64,000 bases of DNA from Lachnospiraceae bacterium (GCA_023663945.1 JAMPGL010000003.1:62001-126000); one strand, 5' to 3'. Shown: positions 40,255 to 49,546, counted from the first letter of the stretch. The notes: generated by a model not told the origin, from the sequence alone. Translations and numbers: made by a program.

Positions 40255-41676
40255 ATGGTATTTAGTTCAACGGTTTTTATTTTTTTCTTTTTACCAATTA
40301 CATTAGCCGGATATTTTCTATTTCGTCCTATCAAATGGAAAAACATATGGCTGTTAATGGCAAGCCTATTTTTTTATTTCTGGGGAGGATATGCATTTTT
40401 CCCAATTATTCTTTATTCCATTTTATTAAATTATGTCGGCGGACGCATGCTGGAAGCCCCCCGTTTATCTGAGCAAAAGCGTTTTCGAAAGGGAATTTTT
40501 ATCTTGATTCTTATACTAAATTTACTAAGCTTAGGCTATTGGAAATATGCAAAATTTATTATGCAGACTTTTCGCAGTCTAACCGGACTGCGCTTCTCCA
40601 TCCCAGATATAATCCTTCCAATCGGTATATCCTTTTTTACCTTTCAAGGCATGAGCTATATCATTGACGTCTATAGAAAAGAGGTTCCGGTACAGAAAAA
40701 TCTCTTAAATTTAGGACTGTATATTGCACTTTTTCCACAATTAATTGCCGGTCCTATTGTGCGCTACTCTGATATTGAAAAGCAATTAAGCCAAAGAGTT
40801 CACAGTGTTGATAATTTTTCTCTGGGAATCCGCATATTTACAATAGGGCTTGCCAAAAAGGCAATTATTGCCAATTCGGCTGCCATTACAGCAGATGCCA
40901 TTTTTGATATACCCCCTTTTCAAAACGAACCCTCTGTTGCATGGCTTGGTATTGTTTTTTATTCATTACAGCTTTATTTTGACTTTTCAGGCTATAGTGA
41001 CATGGCAATAGGAATCGGCAAAATGTTTGGGTTTCAATTTCCCCGGAATTTTAATTATCCATACATTTCCTGCTCCGCATCCGATCTATGGAGAAGATGG
41101 CACATTTCTCTTTCTGTATGGTTCCGCGATTATGTATACATTCCTTTGGGCGGAAGCCGAAAGGGGAATGTTTACCTGCACCTTCTATGCGTTTTTATTT
41201 TGACGGGTGTTTGGCATGGTGCCACGTGGAACACTGTTTTATGGGGATTATATTGGGGAATCATTGTCGTAGCAGAAAAGCTGATACTAAAAAATATAAA
41301 ATGCCCAATTAAAATACCCAAAATCATTTCATGGATGTTAACAATATTTTTATGGTTATTGAGCATGCCTATATTTCGAACTGACACATTACTTGAATGC
41401 CTGCAATATTTTCAGTCAATGTTTGGCTTCACCCCACACGAAAATATAGGATTTTCTCTTTCCTATTACATTCATAGTTATGAATTGTTTATTATAATAA
41501 CCGGAATAATTGCTATGACTCCGTTAGGAAAATATTGCTATTTATGGTTAAAAGAGAAAATATCCGAAAATGTGTTTCTTGTCATAGAAAATACTGTTGC
41601 TATATTATTATTAGGAATTTCCATCCTTTATGTGGTTACAGGGACATATAATCCTTTTATTTACTTTCAATTTTAA
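40255..41676 (+). CDS. MBOAT-family O-acyltransferase (MVFSST subtype)
   Basis: The enzyme has about 473 residues from MVFSSTVFIFFFLPITLAGYFLF, with GAGGAAAAC upstream; a TTG eight codons earlier is not needed. IILPIGISFFTFQGMSYIIDVYRKE, ALFPQLIAGPIVRYSDIE, FDFSGYSDMAIGIGKMFGFQFPRNFNYPYISCSASDLWRRWHISLSVWFRDYVYIPLGGSRKG and LTGVWHGATWNTVLWGLYWG place it in the AlgI/MBOAT family. The WHG histidine is present, but the second WGxLHG histidine of other members is replaced by Trp. It ends NPFIYFQF. The next gene, 11 bp away, encodes an AlgJ-like DHHW protein. This AT-rich pair has its own promoter. Confidence 0.93.
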   Translation: MVFSSTVFIFFFLPITLAGYFLFRPIKWKNIWLLMASLFFYFWGGYAFFPIILYSILLNYVGGRMLEAPRLSEQKRFRKGIFILILILNLLSLGYWKYAKFIMQTFRSLTGLRFSIPDIILPIGISFFTFQGMSYIIDVYRKEVPVQKNLLNLGLYIALFPQLIAGPIVRYSDIEKQLSQRVHSVDNFSLGIRIFTIGLAKKAIIANSAAITADAIFDIPPFQNEPSVAWLGIVFYSLQLYFDFSGYSDMAIGIGKMFGFQFPRNFNYPYISCSASDLWRRWHISLSVWFRDYVYIPLGGSRKGNVYLHLLCVFILTGVWHGATWNTVLWGLYWGIIVVAEKLILKNIKCPIKIPKIISWMLTIFLWLLSMPIFRTDTLLECLQYFQSMFGFTPHENIGFSLSYYIHSYELFIIITGIIAMTPLGKYCYLWLKEKISENVFLVIENTVAILLLGISILYVVTGTYNPFIYFQF

Positions 41677-41687
41677 GGAGCTTTGCA

Positions 41688-42836
41688 ATGAAACGAACTA
41701 TAAACCTGGTATTTATCACAATTTTCCTGTTATGCATTTCACTGCCTTACGTATTTGCACATCGAATGCCGGAAGGCAGAGTTTCCACCATGGAAAACAG
41801 AATGCTGGCGGAATATCCCTCATTATTTTTGCCTGATGGAAAATTAAACGAAGAATATATTACGCAATATGAAACATGGCTGAATGATAATCTGCGCGGA
41901 AGAGGGGTATTAGTAAAAGTCAATTCCACATTACAATATCGTCTATTTCATAGAATTGTAAAATCAGATACTATAGAAGGGCAGGAACATTGGCTTTTTG
42001 CAAATGACCCTGAACAAATTATGGAATATCAGCACTTAAATCTGCTTTCAGAAGATAATCTGAACTTATATGCCTCCAAGATGCAGGGAATTTCCGATTA
42101 TCTAAAAGAGCGCGGAGTTTCCTTTTACTATTTTCAATGCTATGACAAGGAAACAATTTATCCGGAAAAATATGTAGCTGGAATTAATCAGATTGGGACT
42201 GTTTCACGCACAGATCAGATTTTAAATGCTTTGCAGGAACAAACAGATGTAAAGCAGATTTCAGTAAAAGAAATGTTATTGGAACATGCGGATGAAAAAA
42301 TTTATTTTCATTCTACTGATCTTATGCATTGGAATATGAAAGGCGCTTATCTGGGATATCAAGCCATAATACAAGAATTGCAAAAAGACTATGACCAGAT
42401 ACCTTTGTTAGGCGAATCTGATTTTCTAATAACTGAGAGGAATGAAACAGCAGAAATTTATGGTTTTCCGTATCCCTGCTCAGAATCGAATCCTATATAC
42501 TCATTAAAAGAACCGCGCGCTGCAGAAACAACAAACCAGACTACAGAGCGATGGGATTTTTTGCATTATAAAGAGCACACCCATTCATATATCAATGAAT
42601 CCTGTGAAAATAAACTGCGGATTCTTATATTAGGAGACAGCTTTGTCCGAATGTATATAAAAGATAAAATTGCTGAAAGCTTTTATGAAACTTTAAGCAT
42701 TGATTGGCTCAATATCCCAATCCTCGATAAAGTCGTGGATGAGTATCAGCCGGATATTGTCATAATAGAAAGTGATCAAAGTGCACTGGATAATACGATA
42801 GAATTAATCACCCAAGTAGAATTTATAGGAACATAG
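41688..42836 (+). CDS. DHHW-family (AlgJ-like) acetyltransfer partner
   Basis: The 382-residue product has one N-terminal membrane helix (INLVFITIFLLCISLPYVFA). ENRMLAEYPSLFLPDGKLNEEYITQYETWLNDNLRGRG is a typical AlgJ/AlgX-type opening. The catalytic parts are YFHSTDLMHWNMKGAYLGYQAI (D..HW), then ILILGDSFVRMYIKDKIAE (GDSF) near residue 310. This circularly permuted SGNH order is characteristic of DHHW proteins. It should take acetyl groups from the MBOAT protein encoded 11 bp upstream and pass them to a polysaccharide outside the membrane. It ends 5 bp from the convergent neighbour, without a visible terminator. Confidence 0.88.
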   Translation: MKRTINLVFITIFLLCISLPYVFAHRMPEGRVSTMENRMLAEYPSLFLPDGKLNEEYITQYETWLNDNLRGRGVLVKVNSTLQYRLFHRIVKSDTIEGQEHWLFANDPEQIMEYQHLNLLSEDNLNLYASKMQGISDYLKERGVSFYYFQCYDKETIYPEKYVAGINQIGTVSRTDQILNALQEQTDVKQISVKEMLLEHADEKIYFHSTDLMHWNMKGAYLGYQAIIQELQKDYDQIPLLGESDFLITERNETAEIYGFPYPCSESNPIYSLKEPRAAETTNQTTERWDFLHYKEHTHSYINESCENKLRILILGDSFVRMYIKDKIAESFYETLSIDWLNIPILDKVVDEYQPDIVIIESDQSALDNTIELITQVEFIGT

Positions 42837-42841
42837 ACATC

Positions 42842-44545
42842 TTACTTAGGTTTAAATCCGCCTTTAATATCATCTCCCATAAGCGTGGTCCGCTCTATCA
42901 TAAATGCATAACATGTTCCCGGAAATGCATGGTACGAATTTATTTCCCCTTGTTTCGGATAGTAAAAAACATTTCCGTTTATTTCGCAGCTTTCCGTTTC
43001 AGCCTGATCGTAGTCTTTTTGGCAAATATAATAAGGCTGTGTCAGATTTTGTTTGATAAATACGCCTGCATCCGTAATATAATGATCCCAATACGGACTC
43101 ATGGATACCACAATGCAAAATATCAAACTCCCCGTCAATATACTGTAAAATCCGCTCTTTTTTTCGCTTAAATACCTGCCTGCCGCCAGCAGAGGAACTG
43201 CAAACAAAAAGGCAATTCCGTATCGGATAAATGGTGCCATCAAAAACCACACTGCAAGGCATCCTAAAATCGCGAGCACTAATGTCAGATAATCCCATTG
43301 AAGTTTTTTATGCCGGATTCTCCCGGCTGTAAATTGAACAGCCATAAGCAGCAAACCAATTACCACAGAACCAATCAGCATCTGCTCATAACGCTCCTGT
43401 CCTTCCCACCAGATAGGAAGCCATTCAGATACCGGCAGATTTACTTTACTTACATCATAAAGGCATCTCCCCCATACTTTAATCTGGTCAGCGTCCACTG
43501 TCAAATACTCTTCCGGAATTTTCCACTCTACTTGGAAAATGTCAATTTCCTTAAACGGATACAATAGCCACCCAGAAATTAAAAAATTTCTGATTAAAAA
43601 CGGAATAATTATAATAAGGCCGCATCCTAAATATACCCCTGTTTCTTTCCATCGTTTTTCCTTCACAAGATAAACTGCCGGATATGCTGCAAGCAATACT
43701 AACAAACAGGCAGAAAATTTCAATGTCACCACAAACACGGCAGCCACGCTCAGCCACCCATATACTGATATGCTCCCTTCCCTTTCCATATTTTCACACC
43801 ATGCCGTCAGCACAAACAGCGTGAAAAATACTGTCGCATAATCTGTCGCCGGCGACATGCTTCCCGTCAGCATCACCAAAGCATAAAAGATAGTTCCAAT
43901 CCGCATCATATCAGCGGAATGTCTCTCATGCGTTTTAAAGTCCTTCAACCCATGAAACGCATAAATACACATCATCACTTCGATAAAGCCTGTTGCAGTG
44001 TGCAGCGACTGACCAATCAGCCAATGAAAACTAAAAAAGGAGGCAAATGCCAGATATGCGCTATTATAGGCATAATGTAGCTGTAAATTTCCCATCCCTT
44101 TGATCAATCCATATTCTTCGTAAAAATGAATTGCCTGCGCATGATAAATATTAGTGTCCGTATGAAAAGTTCCTCTTGAAGTAAAAAAAGCAATCAACAA
44201 AGTAAAACAAATATAGAAAAATCCTTCCCAAGAACACAAGGTTCTTTTCTGTTGTTTCCACATCTCCAGAATGCTTTCCCTGCATATAACTCCTGCCGCT
44301 AAAACTGCCGCCAAAAACAGCATATGAGCCAGAAAACCTATTTTTCCAAAAATGCTATAAATTTCTGTGTAGACAGTAATAATGATCGTTCCCGTCACCA
44401 AACAATATGCTGGCGAAAACTGTGTCTGCCCTAAGCTTTTTGCTTGGGGAATGGGAAGTGCTTTTCGAATGACTCCGAAAGCCCCTGATCCCGCCAACAT
44501 ACATATAATTTCCATATAGATCCAACTCACTAATACCGCTATCAT
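42842..44545 (-). CDS. Polytopic membrane protein, LIC_10190-like
   Basis: The product has about 567 residues and at least 12 membrane segments. The ATG at 44545 (MIAVLVSWIYMEIICML) has GGCGGGA upstream and is preferred to that at 44578. SRGTFHTDTNIYHAQAIHFYEEYGLIKGMGNLQLHYAYNSAYLAFASFFSF is the first big extracytoplasmic loop, with the TDTxxYHAQ pattern of LIC_10190-type proteins that accompany polysaccharide clusters. A soluble tail (about 510-567) has YYICQKDYDQAETESCEINGNVFYYP. It probably is a GT-C-like or polymer-handling membrane enzyme. It follows a GT2 gene by 45 bp. Function is not established. Confidence 0.65.
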   Translation of the reverse strand: MIAVLVSWIYMEIICMLAGSGAFGVIRKALPIPQAKSLGQTQFSPAYCLVTGTIIITVYTEIYSIFGKIGFLAHMLFLAAVLAAGVICRESILEMWKQQKRTLCSWEGFFYICFTLLIAFFTSRGTFHTDTNIYHAQAIHFYEEYGLIKGMGNLQLHYAYNSAYLAFASFFSFHWLIGQSLHTATGFIEVMMCIYAFHGLKDFKTHERHSADMMRIGTIFYALVMLTGSMSPATDYATVFFTLFVLTAWCENMEREGSISVYGWLSVAAVFVVTLKFSACLLVLLAAYPAVYLVKEKRWKETGVYLGCGLIIIIPFLIRNFLISGWLLYPFKEIDIFQVEWKIPEEYLTVDADQIKVWGRCLYDVSKVNLPVSEWLPIWWEGQERYEQMLIGSVVIGLLLMAVQFTAGRIRHKKLQWDYLTLVLAILGCLAVWFLMAPFIRYGIAFLFAVPLLAAGRYLSEKKSGFYSILTGSLIFCIVVSMSPYWDHYITDAGVFIKQNLTQPYYICQKDYDQAETESCEINGNVFYYPKQGEINSYHAFPGTCYAFMIERTTLMGDDIKGGFKPK

Positions 44546-44590
44546 TTTAATCCCGCCTTTGATTCTGTAATAATGCATCCACCTTGAGCT

Positions 44591-45343
44591 TTATTTGTCC
44601 GTTTCCGGTTTCAGCCAAAACTGTGGAAACGTCCTCAGAGTCCGCAAAAATATGATCCACCATGCAAATCGAACCCGATTATCCACAAGTGCCCTGTGCG
44701 CTTCCTTAATGGATACTCCGTAAGCTCCTGCGCTCTGCGTACTGGTTCCGCCATAATACATTTCCACCAAAACTTCCGGAATATAAGAGAGTTTTACCTT
44801 TCGGTCTTTTAAAATCCTTACCATAAATTCAAAATCGGCGGAACATTTGTATGTGCTGTCATAATTTCCATATTGCTCATAAATCTCCCTCCGTAAAAAG
44901 AGCGTGGGATGTCCGGGCATCCAGCCGCTTCCAATGCGCCCTTGTCCCATCTTCCAGTACCGTTTCACCACTCCATCCTCAGCGTACACCAGATCCCCAT
45001 GAACTCCGTCAGTGCTCTCCTGCTCCATCTTTTGAACGCATCTGGATACCACATCGCTTCCAGTAAACCGATCGTTGAAAAAGAGTATCACTGCACCCGT
45101 AGACAGCGAAAGCCCCTGATTCATAGCGTCATAAAGACCTTCATCCGACATGGAAGCCCATTTGACCGGAAAGCGGCTTCTCTTTTCATATTCCTTTATG
45201 ATTCCTACCGTTCCATCGGTAGAAGCTCCATCCTTGATCACCACTTCCAAGTCAGGATAATCCTGACTTTCAATGCTTTCCAATGTCTTTTGCAGATTGT
45301 CTTTACAATTAAAAGTAGTTAAAATCAATGATACTAATTCCAT
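44591..45343 (-). CDS. Family-2 glycosyltransferase (WcaA-like)
   Basis: The soluble enzyme has 250 residues and no membrane segments. MELVSLILTTFNCKDNLQKTLESIESQDYPDLEVVIKDGASTDGTVGIIKEYE is the N-terminal nucleotide-binding half; the acidic motif is FFNDRFTG (NDR in place of DxD), followed by HGDLVYAEDG and MPGHPTLFLRREIYEQYG, typical of short WcaA/WcaB GT2 enzymes. It transfers one sugar in the cytoplasm to a lipid-linked intermediate. It is the first gene of a two-gene unit with the LIC_10190-like protein, and its promoter region contains tandem palindromic operators shared with the divergent radical SAM gene. Confidence 0.9.
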   Translation of the reverse strand: MELVSLILTTFNCKDNLQKTLESIESQDYPDLEVVIKDGASTDGTVGIIKEYEKRSRFPVKWASMSDEGLYDAMNQGLSLSTGAVILFFNDRFTGSDVVSRCVQKMEQESTDGVHGDLVYAEDGVVKRYWKMGQGRIGSGWMPGHPTLFLRREIYEQYGNYDSTYKCSADFEFMVRILKDRKVKLSYIPEVLVEMYYGGTSTQSAGAYGVSIKEAHRALVDNRVRFAWWIIFLRTLRTFPQFWLKPETDK

Positions 45344-45379
45344 AGCACTCCTGTTTGATGCAAAATCTTTTATAATAAA

Positions 45380-45437
45380 TTGTTAAAAGAATTTAACAAA
45401 CCAGTTGTTAAAAGAATTTAACAAACCAGTTGTTAAA
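45380..45437. promoter_or_regulatory. Tandem palindromic operator repeats
   Basis: TTGTTAAA-AGAA-TTTAACAA occurs at 45380-45399 and 45405-45424, separated by ACCAG-type spacer giving a 25-bp unit, and a third half-site TTGTTAAA starts at 45430. They lie between divergent starts and overlap plausible promoters on both strands: the third half-site is the -35 of the plus promoter. Confidence 0.8.
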
Positions 45438-45458
45438 TTCGGAATAATACGCTAACAT
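45430..45458 (+). promoter_or_regulatory. Promoter of the radical SAM gene
   Basis: TTGTTA (45430-45435) and TAACAT (45453-45458) with 17 bp between, ending about 53 bp before the start. The -35 coincides with an operator half-site. Confidence 0.6.
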
Positions 45459-45511
45459 AGAAAATGATACTATATTTTAAGCATAAAGAAAATAATAAAT
45501 TGAGGTTTTCC

Positions 45512-46657
45512 ATGAAAAAATTAAACGGAACCGTCATTGTCACCTACCGGTGCAATGCCAGATGCAATATGTGTAACCGCTACAAAAAACCTTCCCTTCC
45601 CGAAGAAGAGCTGTCTCTTGAAACAATCCAAAAGCTTCCGCCCATGTATTTCACTAATATCACCGGCGGCGAGCCCTTTATCCGTACCGATCTGAAAGAA
45701 ATTGTCCGGGAACTTTACAAAAAGAGCGACCGTATCGTAATTTCCACCAACGGTTTTTTTACCGACCGCATTATTGATCTTTGTAAGGAATTTCCCCAGA
45801 TTGGCATCCGTATTTCCATTGAGGGATTGGAAGAGACTAACAATCGCATCCGCGGACTGGAAGATGGTTTTAACCGCGGATATGCCACTCTCAAAAAACT
45901 AGTGGAAATGGGTATGAAAGATGTGGGATTCGGTATGACTGTCCAAGATGCCAATGCCAAGGATCTAGTCGCATTATACAACCTCTCTGATGAAATGGAT
46001 ATGGAGTTTGCTACTGCCTCCCTTCACAATTCCTTTTACTTTGTGGAAGCCAAAAATATTATTCATGACCGCCCTATGGTGGCAAAAGAATTTGAAAATC
46101 TGATCAACGAGCTGTTGAAATCCAAAAGCCCCAAAAAATGGTTCCGGGCTTACTTTAACCACGGATTAATCAACTATATCTATGGGCAGAAGCGTCTCCT
46201 TCCCTGTGATATGGCATTTGACACCTTTTTCATTGACCCTTACGGAGATGTGATGCCCTGCAACGGCACCAAGGACAAGGAGGTTATGGGAAATCTGAAC
46301 GATTCTTCCACTTGGGAGGAACTATGGAACAGTCCCCAGGCCGAAACCGTCCGCAGTAAAGTATGCTGCTGTGACAGGAATTGTTGGATGATCGGTTCTG
46401 TCTCGCCCGCTATGCACAAATATATCTTGATCCCTGCCTTTTGGGTTTTAAGACACAAATTAAAATTCTGGACAAGCAAGAAATACAGTATGTATGAAAA
46501 TAAAATCGTGAGGGATTACCGGGATGGAATCGTCTCCAAAGAATCGCTGGATATGTGTTCTACCTGCGATTTAAATGCTCAAATCAATGATGGCTTATCA
46601 GAAAAATCCAGAGAAAACCTGTCTGATATAGACAATGCAAAAGACACTCACGATTGA
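45512..46657 (+). CDS. Radical SAM/SPASM-domain protein
   Basis: The product has 381 residues from MKKLNGTVIVTYRCNARCNMC, with TGAGG upstream; the frame extends 16 codons further without a better site. CNARCNMC (Cys14, Cys18, Cys21) binds the radical SAM cluster, FTNITGGEPFIRTDL is the GGEP motif and FDTFFIDPYGDVMPCNGT ... LWNSPQAETVRSKVCCCDRNCWMIGSVSPAMHK is the SPASM domain. The last about 80 residues carry two more cysteines (CSTCDLN). It is a single-gene unit controlled by tandem palindromes and closed by a hairpin. As with its neighbour at 32689, the substrate is unknown; a glycan-lipid or peptide modification is possible. Confidence 0.9.
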   Translation: MKKLNGTVIVTYRCNARCNMCNRYKKPSLPEEELSLETIQKLPPMYFTNITGGEPFIRTDLKEIVRELYKKSDRIVISTNGFFTDRIIDLCKEFPQIGIRISIEGLEETNNRIRGLEDGFNRGYATLKKLVEMGMKDVGFGMTVQDANAKDLVALYNLSDEMDMEFATASLHNSFYFVEAKNIIHDRPMVAKEFENLINELLKSKSPKKWFRAYFNHGLINYIYGQKRLLPCDMAFDTFFIDPYGDVMPCNGTKDKEVMGNLNDSSTWEELWNSPQAETVRSKVCCCDRNCWMIGSVSPAMHKYILIPAFWVLRHKLKFWTSKKYSMYENKIVRDYRDGIVSKESLDMCSTCDLNAQINDGLSEKSRENLSDIDNAKDTHD

Positions 46658-46670
46658 GTGTCTTTCCTTC
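46640..46670 (+). terminator. Terminator overlapping the radical SAM stop
   Basis: AAAGACACTCA and TGAGTGTCTTT, 11-bp perfect arms with a CGAT loop, followed by a T-rich stretch. The stop codon lies in the 3-prime arm. Confidence 0.75.
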
Positions 46671-46719
46671 CTTTGCAGCAAATGCTTCCCATCTCCGCAA
46701 ACAACGCATATATTCCTTT

Positions 46720-47814
46720 TTAACTATACGCATTACATGCCTGAATAACCATCTCTACCTCCTCATCAGTCATCTCCGGAAAAAGAGGCAGAGTCACACA
46801 ATGTTTTGCCAAATATTCTGCATTAGGGCAATCCCCTTCTTTGTATCCCAAGCCCGCATATGCCCTTTGCAAATGGCATGGAACAGGATAATGCTTGTTG
46901 CACTCCATTCCCCTCTCTTCCATATAAGCTATAAAATCATCCGGATCCTCTGTTGTGATAACAAATAAATGGAACACCGGATTGGTATTTGCCGGATGCC
47001 TCTGCATAGTAAGACAAGGATTCGTGATTTCTGCCAAATATCTTCTTCCTATTTCCCTGCGCCTTGCTGTCCATTCTGGCAGAAATTTCAGGCTGACACT
47101 TAATACTGCCCCCTGCATCCCCTCCATCCGATAGTTATATCCAATCACATCATGGTAATACCGTGTCTGGCACCCCTGATTCTTAATGGTAGTTATGGCA
47201 TCATAATAGTCTTTTCTTTGACAAGTTACACTTCCGCCTTCCCCAAAGGCATAGAGATTCTTTCCCGGATAAAAACTGAAGCACCCCAGCTCTCCAAGAC
47301 CGCCCACTATCTTTCCCTCATACTCAGCGCCATGTGCCTGTGCACAGTCCTCCACAACATGCAGACCATACCTGTCTGCAATGGCTTTCACCTGATTAAA
47401 TTCAAACGGCTGTCCATAAAGATGAACACCAATAATTGCCTTTGTCCTCTTGGTAATCTTCTCCTCAATCTTATCGGGAGCAATCTCCCAAGTATCCGCC
47501 GTACAGTCCACAAACACTGGAGCCGCTCCCGTATAAGTAACTCCCCACGCTGTGGCAATGTAAGTATTTGCCGGAACAATCACCTCATCTTCAGGACCGA
47601 TTCCCAGTGCCATCATAGCACAATGAAGAGCCGAAGTTCCATTATTTACCCCTGCCGCATAAGGCACTCTACAAAACTCCGCAAATTCACGGTCAAACTT
47701 GTCTGCAAATTTTCCTCCAGAATACGCCGTCTCTTCGCACACCTCCTGCATTGCCTTTAAATATTCTTCCTTATGCCGCTTATAATCTCTTGATAAATCA
47801 ATTCTTTTTATCAT
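46720..47814 (-). CDS. DegT/DnrJ/EryC1/StrS-family sugar aminotransferase
   Basis: The enzyme has 364 residues. MIKRIDLSRDYKRHKEEYLKAM is followed by AAGVNNGTSALHCAMMALGIGPEDEVIVPANTYIATAWG, VVEDCAQAHGAEYEGK (PLP-contacting Asp) and CFSFYPGKNLYAFGEGG, where the Lys forms the internal aldimine. These are diagnostic for PLP-dependent sugar aminotransferases that convert a nucleotide keto sugar to an amino sugar. It is the last gene of a seven-gene operon and overlaps the preceding GT2 gene by 17 bp. The keto-sugar substrate may be dTDP-4-keto-6-deoxyglucose from rfbB or a UDP-sugar; this cannot be determined. Confidence 0.92.
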   Translation of the reverse strand: MIKRIDLSRDYKRHKEEYLKAMQEVCEETAYSGGKFADKFDREFAEFCRVPYAAGVNNGTSALHCAMMALGIGPEDEVIVPANTYIATAWGVTYTGAAPVFVDCTADTWEIAPDKIEEKITKRTKAIIGVHLYGQPFEFNQVKAIADRYGLHVVEDCAQAHGAEYEGKIVGGLGELGCFSFYPGKNLYAFGEGGSVTCQRKDYYDAITTIKNQGCQTRYYHDVIGYNYRMEGMQGAVLSVSLKFLPEWTARRREIGRRYLAEITNPCLTMQRHPANTNPVFHLFVITTEDPDDFIAYMEERGMECNKHYPVPCHLQRAYAGLGYKEGDCPNAEYLAKHCVTLPLFPEMTDEEVEMVIQACNAYS

Positions 47815-48553
47815 TTTCTCTCTCTTCCTGCTTAAACTCCCTGCGAAGCCTTTTAATATGTATCAAATAATCCTTGATGGTCTTCCACACCTTTACGGTC
47901 GTATTATAGTCCTCCTGCCACTCTACCGGCATATCATAAATCACCACGCCCATTCGCTCCGCCCGCAATAAAAATTCAATGGTATAAAACCAGCCATTGT
48001 CTTTTCCGCAGACTGCCGCCAGCCTTTTTGCAGTTTCCTTCCGAAGAAAAGTAAATCCGCACACTGCATCCGTGGCTTTCATATGGAAAACTGTCTTTAA
48101 TAAAATTACCAATCCCTTAGAAGTGATTTTACGATACCACTTTCTTCCTCGGGTATCAGATTCCTTACTAAACCTGCTTCCATTCACATATTCCAGTTCC
48201 GGTCTGTTCTGAAACATCTGAATCGTTTTTCCCAGATATTTAATATCCGTGGAAAGGTCAATATCCATATAGCCCACAAGGGCACTTTCATTTAGCTCAA
48301 TTCCCTTCCGAAAGGCTGCGCCTACCCCTTTCTCTCCCACACGCACATAAGAAACTTCCGGGTACTTCTCCGAAAGAGCTTTCCCAATTTCCGGTGTCTC
48401 ATCTTCCGAACCGTTATCCAATATAGTAAGACTATAAGGAATCTCCACGTTTTCCTGCAAATATGCCATTGTCCTGTCTATACCGCTTTGAAGCCTGAGC
48501 CGTTCATTTAACACCGGAAAGAGAATATTGATTGTCATTTGCTCTGATTTCAA
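47798..48553 (-). CDS. Family-2 glycosyltransferase, polyprenyl-phosphate type
   Basis: The product has 251 residues and no clear membrane segment. QMTINILFPVLNERLRLQSGIDRTMAYLQENVEIPYSLTILDNGSEDETPEIGKALSEKYPEVSYV is a dolichol-phosphate-mannose-synthase-like GT2 start, with VGYMDIDLSTDIKYLGK as the DxD motif (DID). VNGSRFSKESDTRGRKWYRKITSKGLVILLKTVFHMKATDAVCGFTFLRKE is the acceptor-facing part. It overlaps the aminotransferase gene by 17 bp and the next GT gene by 4 bp (ATGA), so these are translated together. It might charge undecaprenyl phosphate with the amino sugar made by that aminotransferase. Confidence 0.87.
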   Translation of the reverse strand: MKSEQMTINILFPVLNERLRLQSGIDRTMAYLQENVEIPYSLTILDNGSEDETPEIGKALSEKYPEVSYVRVGEKGVGAAFRKGIELNESALVGYMDIDLSTDIKYLGKTIQMFQNRPELEYVNGSRFSKESDTRGRKWYRKITSKGLVILLKTVFHMKATDAVCGFTFLRKETAKRLAAVCGKDNGWFYTIEFLLRAERMGVVIYDMPVEWQEDYNTTVKVWKTIKDYLIHIKRLRREFKQEERENDKKN

Positions 48554-49494
48554 TTTTTAACCACCTTTTCTATATCAGCTACTAAATACTTCTGCTGCTT
48601 AAAGATTAAATTTAACACCACTGATAAGTATTTCAGTATGATTGTCAGAAGTGCAAACACTCCAAAAAAACCTAACGCCAAAAATCCCATGGTAGAAAGC
48701 CAGCCTTCCACTGGCCTATTCTTATTGAACATATCTAAAATAATATAAATTCCTGTTCCTACAGTAAACAGTAAAAACAGCCCGCACAAAATGGTTGATA
48801 ACCGCTCTAAGACATTTGTGAAATAAATAAAAGAGTCAAATGCCAATGTTGTTCTCTCCGACGAGACTATTTTATTTTTTAATCTTACTTTTACATCTTT
48901 ACTTTCATAAAGCACTGTCGCTGTGCTTAATCCGCAATTTGCATACACAGCTTTTCTGTAAGGAATATATTGTCCTATCGCCTTAATGCGGTTAATTGCT
49001 CTTCTGGATATTATCCGAAAGGTCTCCGGACCAATTCTGCCATTTCCACGATTCGTCCTATTATAAAGAGAATAAAACAGCTTAGAGGTAAAACGAAGCT
49101 TCCCCTTACTTCTGGCAGCCACAATGTCATTTCCTTCAATCAGCTTATCATAGACTTTCCGAATCACCTGCGGCTCATAGTCAACAAAAATATCATCGAA
49201 CTCGTAAACAAAATCACCAATAGCCAGATCCCTGCCCGCATTCATGGAACTTTCTAATCCCTGAAAGAAACCCATATGTACAACACTAATCATAGCCTTC
49301 AGCTCATGATCAGCCACATATTTGCGCAAAATATCCATCGTGTTATCCTGACAGGCATCATCCACGCAGACAATTTCAAACTGCTCAAAGACATCGTTAC
49401 AGACTGGCACTACTGTATCCAGAAAAAACTTTAGATATGTTCCCGTGTCATGTAAATAAATCACTAACGATATAAATTTCTTTTCTTTTTTCAT
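48550..49494 (-). CDS. Family-2 glycosyltransferase with two membrane helices (GtrB-like)
   Basis: The product has about 314 residues from MKKEKKFISLVIYLHDTGTYL, with GGAGG eight bases upstream (an ATG at 49509 also has a good site). The GT-A part has FEIVCVDDACQDNTMDILRKY and GDFVYEFDDIFVDYE with the DD acidic motif, then TFRIISRRAINRIKAIGQY. Two C-terminal membrane helices (about 240-263 and 277-303) match GtrB/DPM1-type enzymes that make polyprenyl-phosphate sugars. It overlaps the next GT2 gene by 4 bp. Together the two could create donors for outer-face transfer by a GT-C protein. Confidence 0.85.
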   Translation of the reverse strand: MKKEKKFISLVIYLHDTGTYLKFFLDTVVPVCNDVFEQFEIVCVDDACQDNTMDILRKYVADHELKAMISVVHMGFFQGLESSMNAGRDLAIGDFVYEFDDIFVDYEPQVIRKVYDKLIEGNDIVAARSKGKLRFTSKLFYSLYNRTNRGNGRIGPETFRIISRRAINRIKAIGQYIPYRKAVYANCGLSTATVLYESKDVKVRLKNKIVSSERTTLAFDSFIYFTNVLERLSTILCGLFLLFTVGTGIYIILDMFNKNRPVEGWLSTMGFLALGFFGVFALLTIILKYLSVVLNLIFKQQKYLVADIEKVVKN

Positions 49495-49546
49495 ACATCC
49501 AGCCTCCATCTCCCCTCCTACTCTCATAAAAATAAGTTCGGTATAC

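Noticed and set aside
45380-45437. CRISPR-like repeat
   Set aside because: The repeats are palindromic and tandem with constant 5-bp spacers, so operators are a better explanation.
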